Part shown: piece after piece, positions 12,112-21,905 of the stretch
Numbering within the stretch: the first letter of the stretch is position 1
Layout of the letters: each line of letters begins with the position of its first letter
NCBI GenBank assembly: GCA_021234155.1
Contig: JAJEKV010000008.1
Location: 14,995,294 to 15,059,293 of the forward strand
Direction of reading: 5' to 3'
Source: Isoetes taiwanensis
Taxonomy: Eukaryota; Streptophyta; Lycopodiopsida; Isoetales; Isoetaceae
Length of the DNA: 64,000 nt
Program-made: the position numbers and the translations under genes
Notes under the pieces: generated by a model
What the model was told of the DNA's origin: nothing
The model's input: only the letters and a program-made list of their open reading frames with translations
Databases searched by the model: none

Positions 12112-12439
12112 CTATTTATAGAATTGATTTTAGGTTAAATTCCAAACTACCTTTTGGGTTTACCTAAAACATCTAGAACACCTAAATTTAAACATGGTCT
12201 CACGTTGCGCCGGACCGATAATGAAAAGTTCATTTTACGTCACGGGGAGATCCCGCTATTAAATTTTTATACTTTCAAACATATAACATGCTAAAGTCTA
12301 CTATTTCTTAGCTCAAAATTAAAAATTATCCGATTAAGCACTACGTAATTTATGACTTTTTAGTATGTTTCCAAGCTGGATATCGCCGCGTTGCTTGGCC
12401 GAAAATGAGATTCTCATTATGCGTCACGGCGACGTGTGA
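12112..12439 (-). promoter_or_regulatory. Promoter of gene A, copy I: TATA box and two palindromes
   Basis: The TATA box CTATAAATAG (minus strand) is at 12,121-12,112, about 95 bp before the gene A ATG. Palindrome one starts at 12,197 with a well-kept left arm and centre, and its far arm (to about 12,255) is degraded. Palindrome two is at 12,384-12,439 with arms GCCGCG and CGGCGACGTGTG around a GAAAATGAGATTCTCATT centre. The second lies about 185 bp from the first. Confidence 0.55.
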
Positions 12440-12622
12440 ATTTCCTACACAAGGTTGGCTCACCAATTTTAGTCTTCTTATGTTTCCATTCATTCTAAGC
12501 GCATTTACTAGCTTGGCATGAACTACAAAAATGAGAAAAATTTTCCCCATTTTTTGGGGTTTAAGGATCCTATCAAGTTTAATTGCTATTGGGGCATGGT
12601 GATGTTTTGCTCTTGGTCACCA

Positions 12623-12642
12623 GAACATTGCTCACGATACCA
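12623..12642 (-). other. Primer-binding site of copy I
   Basis: Two bases inside the 5' LTR the minus strand reads TGGTATCGTGAGCAATGTTC. It starts like the initiator-tRNA-Met primer-binding site of plant retroelements (TGGTATC...). This fixes the 5' end of the internal region and shows that genes A and B are downstream of it, inside the element. Confidence 0.7.
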
Positions 12643-12644
12643 GC

Positions 12645-14269
12645 TGTGGCGTCCCCTACCCATATCACGGTGCACTCCGCAGGTATATAAACGAGGAGTT
12701 CATCCCCCATCACAGGCTCCATGCGCTCTGAGACCCTCCACATGACCCTTTGCACCGGTGGCGGGTCCCGGTGGGAAGAGTGAAGAGGTCATTTTACCGT
12801 CTCCATCGGGGCCTACCTGGCATTAGGCGTAAACATACATGTCGGTATAAAACATAAGCATATCCACCTCGAAGGGTGGTCCATCACATCTGCGCCGGGG
12901 GGTGAGCACAATACATATGGGAAGTCCTACCCAAGGCTGGACTCAAGGGGATGGCGGCCCAGGTCTCGAGTTCATTCGTGAGCGGGCGAATTCATGGCAA
13001 TGGATTTGGCTGGCATATGAACATGGCATAAAGGTTGTCCACTCCATCGCCCCTCATTGCACACTGCGGTAGGCTGAAAAGTGTGGGACTGGCTGATCAG
13101 ACCAGGGATGCATAGCCAAAGGGGCTATTCACGGGTCTCATCCTCCCGAGCCCGATGGGGCGAAGGGATCATTCCCCGAGAGGTCTACATGCCCGACTCA
13201 AGGTGACTAGAGGGCCAGCGCCGTATTCGACCGAACCCACTGGAAAGTGTACACCACTTCCGCGGTGTAAAGTCCATGCCTCACCGCGCGCCGGTGGTGA
13301 GCCATTAGACCTAGTCACAAATGATCCCCGGTGAGCCTTACACACAGGAGGGATCTTTGAGTCCAGAACATGAACCTCCTTCTCCCGGCCGGGTTGGCCC
13401 CTTCACCCACAGCTTTGGTGTGGCTCTTGTACAGGCCGAAACTATAGTGTGCTAGAGAGGCTAATCTAGGGATCTACTACCAAGCTTGAGGTCTCTACCC
13501 CCTTCCCAATACAAGGGAGTTCATAGAGATACATCATCCATATATATCCGACGGAAAGAACTAAAGAACTATATCTAATCTATATCATAGAGTTAGGTTC
13601 TTTAGTTAGAGTCTGTATCTAGAGATCTAGAAGGCTGCTATGGGCAATTTAATAGGCTAAACCCTCTTGATTCTATGGTACTGAAATAGGGTTTAGACTA
13701 TTTAATTCAAAATACTGATCCTTGAGTGGCTCCTCGACTGAGTTTCGACCATCTGTTGGCTTGCTTTTCGAATCAAAGGGAAACTAATGGTGCAATTCTC
13801 TCGAGGCGGTCGGGAGCCGGTTTTAGCTGTTGAGGCAGCCAAAGCGAGGCTCTAAAGCCCTAGAAAGGAAATGAAAAATGGGCAAGTTAGGGTTTCCCTC
13901 CTTAAATAGACAAAGGGATTGGCTAGGGTTTTCAATTATCCCCTTTAGGCATGTGGGATAGTGGGAATGGAATTACTGCCTTTAATGGCTAGGTGGCAAA
14001 GTGTGCCCATTAATGTGTACATTGGAAAATGTGCACATTAATTGCACAGGTAAATGTATTGGCATCAAGTGTCCATATGGAAATGTGTGCCCACATTAAT
14101 GTGTACATTGGAAAATGTGCATTTAATAGTTACACATATTCCTTGTAAGTTACCCTAGGGCTACCCACACGCTACACGTTAGCGTACCGCGTCGGTCGAG
14201 GTGGCGTGTGCGGCGTGGCCGAGCGATAAAGTATCGTCACGGGACCGTATCTTGTCACCGAACGTCACA
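12645..14269 (-). repeat. 5' LTR of copy I
   Basis: Bounded by TGTGGCGTCCCC (12,645) and GAACGTCACA (14,269). Next to it on the inner side is the primer-binding site. It matches the 3' LTR at 1,316-2,956 with scattered small differences, many of them CG-rich replacements. Immediately outside (14,270) the interrupted LTR of copy II resumes. Confidence 0.82.
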
Positions 14270-15043
14270 GGGGCCGCTTAATTCGGTGTGCTGGGAGGCT
14301 GATCTAGGGCATCTACTACCAAGCGGGAGATCTCTGCCCCCTTCCCAATACAAGGAGTTCACAGGAGATACATCATCCATATACATCACAAGTACTAAAG
14401 AACTAGGTCTAATCTATATCATAGAGTTAGGTTCTTTAGTTAGAGTCTGTTATCTAGAGATCTAGAGGGTCTTATGGGCAATTTAATAGGCTAAACCTCT
14501 TTTGATTCAATGGCTAAGAGATGGTTTAGGCTATTAAATTCAGACAATCTCCCCGATCCTTGGCCATCTGCTGCTCTGAGAACTTCGACCATCGCTAAAA
14601 CTTTCGAATCAAAGGGAAACTAATGGTGCAATTCACTCCCGAGCCAGTGGGGGGCGGTTTTGGCTCTTGGAGCAGCCCGAAGCGAGCTCCTAAAACCCTA
14701 GGAACAAAATGGGCAAGTTAGGGTTTCTCCTACCTAAATAGACAAGGGGTTAGGAGGCTAGGGTTTCCAATTATCCCTTTGGGCATGTGGGATAATAGGG
14801 TATGGCCCACTTGCCTTTAATGGCTAGGTGGCATAAAATGTATCTACATGGAAATGTGTGCACCTTAATAAATTGCACATTGGTAAATGTGCACATTAAT
14901 AAAAATGCACATACCTTGCAAGTTTAACCCCACAGGGGCTACCCACTGGCTACTGCGTGCGTACCGTCGATCGTCCGGCGTAATGCAGCGTGTGGCGATG
15001 CGATATCGTCACGGGCCGTATCTCTTTGTCTTTGAACGCTACA
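14270..15043 (-). repeat. 3' LTR of copy II, second segment
   Basis: This continues the LTR broken at 1,315. It aligns with 2,130-2,956 and ends GAACGCTACA at 15,043. From about 14,505 onward it is nearly the same as 32,636-33,179, including the shared GGCTAAGAGATGGTTTAGGC, which pairs the two as LTRs of one element. Confidence 0.75.
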
Positions 15044-15895
15044 TTCTCCCCTTAATGAAATGATGTTGTCCGCGTGATCGTGGGTCTCCCACCTTGGGGA
15101 TCTTCTAACACGCAATCAACCTGATGCATACAATATACTATTATAATACTTACAGTTTATTAAGATTACCTTAAGGTAATATTTTTAGAACATTATTACG
15201 GCATTATCTTATGAATTAACTTATCAATTTGTAACATCATTAAAACAAGTTACTTTCGATAATTCACTTATCCGACAATTTAGTTTATCAAAATTTTAAA
15301 TTAACGTTAAGGTATTCTTCATTCCTTGCAACACATTCCAACAAAATTTGTGTTGCAAGTCTTTTAGTTCGACCTCCTTGCCCTTGGGCGCTCTATTGGC
15401 CCCGCGTGCGACACTACGTTAATACCCGTTTAATTATTAATAAACTTTTGGTTATATAGTGACCACCCCACCTATCTACATGAATGCATGGCTAATCTCC
15501 TGGCATAGGAAGAGGATGCTTCTTCCATGCGTGGCGTGGAGGCAGCCCTATCATGCCTATATGCGCTCATGCCTACACCTTTGTGTTGCCCGGTGGAGGG
15601 ATAAGGTCCTTCCATTATATGGGCGTGAAGGATAGGGTCCTCCCGTGAGCATTGACTAGAAGTGCTTTTCCTATCAATGCATTCTTCAATGACCTCCTTT
15701 CTCTGAGTGCGTCTACTTCCGTGGGGCAGTAGACTTTCCATCCCACTCATCCAAGCGGAGCTTGGTCATGCCTACATTGACATTACACCCATCCCTAGAG
15801 ATCACGTAGTGGTCTCATCGCCAGTAACATGCGCATGCAACCCATACCTAGCATAGGTTGCATCGCGTGATTAATCTTAACTACATAGAATTAAT
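15044..15895 (-). other. Polypurine tract and 3' untranslated region of copy II
   Basis: TTCTCCCCTTAA next to the LTR is a degraded version of the polypurine tract (minus TTAAGGGGAGAA). The rest aligns with 2,957-3,844 and 39,615-40,594. No gene is seen. Confidence 0.6.
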
Positions 15896-18800
15896 CTACA
15901 CCGTCGACATGCGGGCGATTTCTTGGAGATGACCTTGCCGTCCCATTGCTCCATGAGCGTGGACTGCTTTACTAGATCCTTCTTGAGTACCCGTCGGCGT
16001 CTTCCACCGGCAAGTGCTTCCACTTGACCAAATATTGGAGAAACTCTGATCTCCTTGTTTTCTTGAAAGCTTTATCAAGAATCAGTGCGGAACTATTTCG
16101 GTTGCTCCTCCATCATTTCCAACAACGTTGGAGTGTCCAAGACCGTGCGGATTTGGAGTATGCTTCTTCAATAAACTCCGTGGAAGACTTTTTATGAATC
16201 TTTAGGTGTCTTTGGCAAATCTAGCTTGTAGGATTGATTATCTACTCTACGGACTATTCTGAAGGTCCAGCCCACCTTGAGCAAGCTTCTTGCAATTCCC
16301 GATCCTGAGCTTTGCACCTTCACCTTGATCTTCAATGAAACATTGTCTCCAACTTGGAACTCTCGGATGTTATGCTTGTGGTGATGCTCTTTCCAAACTC
16401 CTTGCTGCAAGAAGATATCCTCGAACCTCTTCCACCAGGCTTTGCATATCGGCCAACATCTGGCTGCTAAACTTCTACTTTTTGACGGGATTGTGCCAAA
16501 TTAATGCGGGTTAGGCATTGATAGCCGTAATTGATCATAATGGCGACATTTGGGATGATTCCTACTTGGGTGCTATTATCACATAAACTCCACCAAGTGA
16601 ATAAATTCTTCCCACATACCTTGCTTATTCGGACATAGTTTAGTAGCATGTCCTCCAAAATTCTGTTGGTCGCTCGGTTTGCCCATCCGTCGAGGATGAT
16701 GATAGGTCAGCTCATGGATATCTTAAAATCTGAATCGTCAGCAAAGAGATCTTGCCAAAGAGCGCTCATGAACCGGATCTCTATCGGAAATGATCTCCCT
16801 TGGCATGCCATGGAGCCTGAAGATTTCTTTGGTGAAGAGCCCATTTGTATCCATAGCCGTGTGCAGGGTCACGCAAGGCACAAAATGTGCCATCTTCGAC
16901 AACTTGTCGACCACTACCATCAAGGCATCCTTCCCAATTACTGTCCTTGGGAGCCCTGTTATGAAGTCCATGCTGATGACCTCCCACTTAGCATTTGGCA
17001 CCGCTAATGGCTCCAATGCCCCTGGAATTCGAAGCTGCTCCGCTTTGGTCTGCTGACATAACTGGCATTCCTTGATGTAGCGAGCTACCTGCTTCTTCAT
17101 TCCTGGACAATAATAGCTGCTGCGCACTTTGAAATATGTCTTCATGAATCCTGCATGGCCAGCTATTGGACTGTTGTGTGTGTCGTGGAGAATCAACTTC
17201 CTTACACCCGATGATTCTGGCACGCACAACTTGTTCTTATGATACAAGAGATTACCTTCCTTCTTAAAATTTTTGAAGGTTTCTCTCTCCTTGTCTGTTC
17301 TTGCTTCCCTGCATAAGCTTGCCCATACCTCCTTGAAGTCCACATCCGTTGGCAAGGACTCTTCAATCTTCCTCCCGAAGTCGCTGGAAAGTGTCGAAAT
17401 TGCATTGCAATGCACTCTAATTGTCAGGGGATGCCTTGAAAGCGCATCCACTACCACGTTGAGCTTCCCCGGCTTGTAGACTATATCAAAATCATACTCT
17501 TCGAGGAACTCCATCCACCTTCTCTGCCTCAGGGTTAAGGTGTGGTTCGCGTGAATACATCTTGCGGAGGCTCACGGTGATCGTGTCCAATTGGAACTTC
17601 CTTCCCAAGAGGTAGTGCCTCCAAATTCTTAATGCTCGACAAGCTGCAAGCAATTCACGATCATGGGGTCGGGTAAGCGGCGTTTTCGTCGTTCATCTTC
17701 CTGGAATCATCACGCTACCACCGCTCTTCCTGCATGAGCCTTTTTACTTTTTGTGGCTATCTTACTTGCATCGTGGCTACAAGCTTATCTTTCTCGGATT
17801 GCGGCGGGGGTTAAGATGGGGGTGGTTGTCAAAAAACTTCCTTCAACAATTCAAACCACCTTTGGGCTTTCTTGTGCCAATGGTCTGCCCAATCTTTCAC
17901 CTTTTCCGCCCTCGTCAAGTCTGTTGGCGGGGCCGCAATCTTAGCAAAGTTCTTCCGCGAACTTCTGTAGCACCACTGCTAGGCCAAAGGAAACCGACCT
18001 CATGCACGTTCTTGATTGCCGGCCCTTTGAATAGCGGCTTCAATCTTAAGCGGGGATCCGTCGAGATTCCTTCTGCTGATATCACATGACCGGGTATTCC
18101 ACCTTCTCGCGTTCTTGAAGTGACGCCCGACAACTTGGCGTTTCTTGCGGTGCCTCTTCAATTTCTCCGGCCTCTCCTTAAGTGTTATGCGTGCTCTTCA
18201 AGGGATCTGCTATACACCAAAATGTCGTCAAAGAATACAATCACAAAGGTGTCTAAGAACTCCACGAAGATGTGGTTCATGAGCCTCATGAGCGTCGGGA
18301 ACATTCGATAAGCGAAAGGCATTACGTAAACTCATAATGCCCATACAGCGTTAAAAGCGGTTTTATGGATGTCTTCTTCCTTTATCCGGATTTGGTGATA
18401 ACGACCTTAAGTCGATTTTGGAAAAGACCTTTGCTCCTTGGAGCTGATCCATCAAGTCATCGATCACGGGGGCGCATACTTGTTCTTAATGGTTTGCTTG
18501 TTCAAAGCGCCTATAGTCTATGCACATCCTCAAAGCGCCATCCTTCTTCTTGACAAAAGAATGGGCTCCCAAATGGCGAGACACTAAGTCTAATGAAGCC
18601 TAGGTCGAGGCAACTCCACGCAATTGCTTCTTTAGCTCAAGTCGGCTCTGCGTCGTCATTACGTATGGAACCTTGCTTGTCGGCCGTTCCTGGTTGAGTG
18701 CTATCTGCGCTTTTCGACTCCTCTATAAGGAGGAGGTGCTCGATCTCGTCTGGAAAGAGATCGTGGAATTCTGTGATCAACTTAGCTATTTGCTTCGGCA

Positions 18801-19370
18801 ACTTGCTGAGCATCTCGTCTTCCTTGCTTTCTTCTGACTCCGGCTCTTCGATCTCAAGCTTGAAGATGTATGCTACTTGCTCGCTCTTGATGCACTTGAA
18901 CAGCCGCTTAGAAGACATACACTGCATGATGGGAACAACTTCTTTACCTGTGATCTCGATGATCTTGCCGTCGGGCATTGGGAAGGTCACCTTCCGCTTC
19001 CCACAATCAATGATGGCCCCTGCTGGTCCAAGGTACTCCATTCCTATGATCAAGTCATACTTGCCAATGCCATTACTTCTGCCCCCATCTGGATATTAAT
19101 CCCTGGCAAGTCGATGTCGAAGTTGATCCTCTTGCCTGCTGTCTGCCTTACTGCTCCACTTGCTAAAACAACGGGCCCGGGCCGACTTGATGGTTTCAAC
19201 TTCAACATTTCAACCATTCTGGGGGATGCAAAGTTATGGCTACTTCCCGAGTCTATCGGGACTATGAATGACTTGGCCTTGGCCTTCCCTACTTGTGGAA
19301 ATTACCTTATCTTTGGTTCTGCACGCTTGTTACGTATCTATTCGGCAAAGATATGACACTCACCCTGAAT
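15896..19370 (-). pseudogene. pol of copy II, partly open
   Basis: This encodes the Ty3-type protease, reverse transcriptase, RNase H and integrase. The best stretch is an uninterrupted 258-codon frame at 16,738-17,514. It carries the RNase H end (VYKPGKLNVVVDALSRHP), the integrase HHCC domain (HDTHNSPIAGHAGF through ECQLCQQTK) and the DDE core (SMDFITGLPR, IISDRDP). A 138-codon frame at 18,637-19,053 covers the protease/RT linker with PDGKIIEITGKEV. The RT region between about 17,760 and 18,630 is frame-broken. The GPY/F module is at 16,192-16,290 (VDNQSYKLDLPK), and the chromodomain region (about 15,900-16,190) is damaged. The stop near 15,896 corresponds to the stop of copy III. Confidence 0.82.
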
Positions 19371-20659
19371 ATAGTCGCGGGCTGCCTCGCCGTCGTCGTC
19401 AGACGGAGTGTCCCAATCTCCCAACTCCGCTAGCGCTGCACTCATGACGTAGGGGCAGTTCGCTGTCCTGTGGCCCGGCTGGAAACACCTGAAGCAAAGC
19501 TGCTTTTCTATGCACTCCTGCCTCTTTTCCTTGGGCATTGCACAAAAAAGGACCGCCTTTGCTTTGGAGTAGTTTGACCCCTCCTGCTTGTCTTTGAAGG
19601 ACACCTGCTTCTTCTCCTGTTGCTTCCCCTGGTTGCCACCATATGGGGCTCTAGCTGGACCTGGGCTTGCCGCTCTAGGGCTATAACTCCCTGCTGCCTT
19701 GCCTTTGTCCTGGTAATAGTCTTTGCCTCGCCGCTATTAGGAGGTCCGTCCCTTGCAAGCTTATTGCCTTGGACTCTGCTTCTGATACTGTCTTAGGGTT
19801 TATTGCCCTTACAAGCTTGCGGATATCATCATTCAGCCCTTCAATATAGCTCTCCACTGCATGCTTTTCACTCAACTTTGGCACATAAAGCCTTAGTCTC
19901 ATGAATTCCTCTGTATATTTTGCAACCTGTAAAACTGCTGCATCATGTTGGACTTGTGCTCTCTTGGGACGTAGTGGCGCTTGAAAGCTTTAGCAAACTT
20001 CTTGAACCTGCAAGCATCCCTGCTTAAGCCATGGGCCTTGTCATAACCCTTCCACCAAATACGTGCTGCTCCTTTCAGGTTGGCTGTTGCCACCCTGCCT
20101 TTATCCTTGTCCTTCATACCGTAGGCGTTGCCATATTCACTCATTTCATCGAGCCAAGCCTCTGCTTCCATGCCTGATCTGTTCTCACCTGAGAATTGCT
20201 CGAGCTTCCTGGCCTTCCACACGTTTCCCAATGCAGAGTCTACCTTCTTCTAGTAGTCCGAGGTTTTTGTCTCCTTGCTTCTGTCTTCCCTTCGGTTCTG
20301 CACTTGTTCGGCCTCCTCCTCGGAACCAGAGTCTGAGTCCGAGCTTGAGTCGGAGGATTCCGTGCTGGGAGACCTCCTTCTCTTGCTCCTCTTCTTGTCC
20401 TTTCCTGCTTTCCGCGTTGATGCTTGTGGTAACTGGACACTGCCATCTGGGCCAACTCCTCCTTGTGCCGCTAAGAGAGCCTTTATCTGCTCGAGGTCCA
20501 TTCTCATCTGTGAAATTTCTTCCTCTGGAGTCATGTCCCCGAATGCTTCATACAGGCTCCTTGCCGGGGGTGGTCTGGGCGGAGTCTGTTCTTCTCTATT
20601 GTTCCGCCGTTGTTGTTCCCCTGAGCCCGAGCCTCTAGCTGCATACACAAGTAGTTCAT
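19371..20659 (-). pseudogene. gag of copy II, two or more breaks
   Basis: The N-terminal segment (20,648-20,250) has an RS/KR-rich and Ser/Asp/Glu-rich region (KRSKRRRSPSTESSDSSSDS). Next come the capsid core (WKARKLEQFSGENRSG, RIWWKGYDKAHGLSRD at 20,231-19,899), a further capsid part (SYIEGLNDDIRKLVRAINPK at 19,902-19,681) and a CCHC zinc knuckle, CFRCFQPGHRTANC (19,604-19,338). A TAG at about 20,250 replaces the CAG of copy III (DYQKK becomes DY-stop-KK). The ATG at 20,659 needs a small indel to enter the frame; the homologous ATG is in frame in copy I. Confidence 0.8.
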
Positions 20660-21034
20660 GGCTATATGGTTAGTTTTATTTATTCTCTTGCATTATATGT
20701 GTTGTTGGTATAGTTGCGGAACAAAATACATCAACAAAACATTTAAGTGCAAAAGAAATTATATTTATATTATATAATATCGTAATACAAAATTTTTCCG
20801 GGATCAAGAGTCTAACTATTCTTGAAATCGCCGGTAAGATGGGTTGTCCTCAAGGAACTTCTTAACTTGGGCCGTTCCTATTGAACATCCCAAGTTCCTA
20901 AGGACATTGGTCGACGTCCCGCCCTGCAAGGCTGTCACCAACTCTTCCACCCTGCGGTCGAAGGTGTAGGCTGCGGTTACTACCAATCTTCCCTGCCGTC
21001 GGTAGGGCACGGCGAAGTCGAAGAGGTCAAGTGC

Positions 21035-21482
21035 TGTTAGAGCCTGAACTCTAACCTTGCAAGAAGGATGAAAAATCCAACAATCCAAGCTCAATCTATC
21101 AAATCAAGGCAATGCACAACACAAAGATTCACCATCTCCATAGCTAGATCAAGCAAAATGCTATCTCCCTCAATACACCGTCCCTCTGCTCTCTCTCTCT
21201 CTCTCTCTGCTCAGATAATACCGCTCATAATGGCTCCATAATGCATACGTGCAAATATCCTGCACGCGTGCATGCGCGTATATCACTCTATATACGGTAT
21301 ATGATGAGTGTGGTGAGTGGTGACAAGTGTGGTGAGTGGTGACTGAGTGGTGACGAGTGTGGTGAGTGGTGGCCCGAGTGTGGTGAGTGGTGAGTGGTGG
21401 CGAGTGTGGTGAGTGGTGATCACTAGCGAGTGGCGACCCACGGTGGGAAAATGTGCCACTCCGTGGCGGAGAACCCACAACA
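21035..21482 (-). repeat. 3' LTR of the gag-only element with minisatellite
   Basis: Begins TGTTAGAGCCTGAACTCTAA and ends CCCACAACA at 21,482. From about 21,300 it contains a minisatellite built on GAGTGTGGTGAGTGGTGA words. It is about 85 bp longer than the other LTR because of extra repeat units and a GGCGACCCACGGTGGG segment near the end. It also has a (CT)n run near 21,190. Confidence 0.8.
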
Positions 21483-21905
21483 AAACACACTGATATGGTC
21501 CTTGGGACATGTCCCCAAATGACCCATTTACACCCTCCTCAAATCCAAATGACTAATACAACCAAACTGGTCCAAAATGACAGTGACGAAACAGAGCCTC
21601 TGTAACTGTGGCAAACTTTGAAAGCTGATATCGTGAGTTCCAGACCTCCGTTTGACCTGCACCATAGCTCGTTGGATTCGTATCGCCGAAATGCATTTTT
21701 TGATGTAGGATAGATGAAGTATTATTGAACTGTCACCATCTGTTTTTACAGAAAAACAACCTGCTGTAACCCAAAAAGTCTCCACAAATTCTCTGTAATT
21801 GGAGCTATGCCAAATGAATCCCTTAGAAAAGCACTTCCCTTTCAAAATAAGGCCTGAGATCCTTTCCATGCCTGGATTTCGAGAACAATTCTCCTTCTGG
21901 AGTCA

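Larger units (their letters stand above)
1316..14269 (-). mobile_element. Ty3/gypsy chromovirus copy I, full length with genes A and B
   Basis: About 12.95 kb bounded by two LTRs of about 1.63 kb. On the minus strand the order is 5' LTR (14,269-12,645), primer-binding site, gene A, gene B, gag, pol with integrase and chromodomain, polypurine tract, 3' LTR (2,956-1,316). Because both host-like genes lie between the primer-binding site and gag in a copy with two LTRs, they are part of the transposing unit and not flanking DNA. The element sits inside the 3' LTR of copy II. No clean 5-bp target duplication is visible (AGCAG before, GGGGC after). Reading frames are heavily broken, many breaks being CG-rich words in place of CTG/CAG words. 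Confidence 0.82.

Noticed and set aside
1311-14275. A 5-bp target duplication for copy I
   Set aside because: AGCAG before and GGGGC after do not match; sequence errors near the ends leave it undecided.
20063-20638. 191-codon plus-strand frame
   Set aside because: It is the antisense of gag in copy II, a shadow frame.
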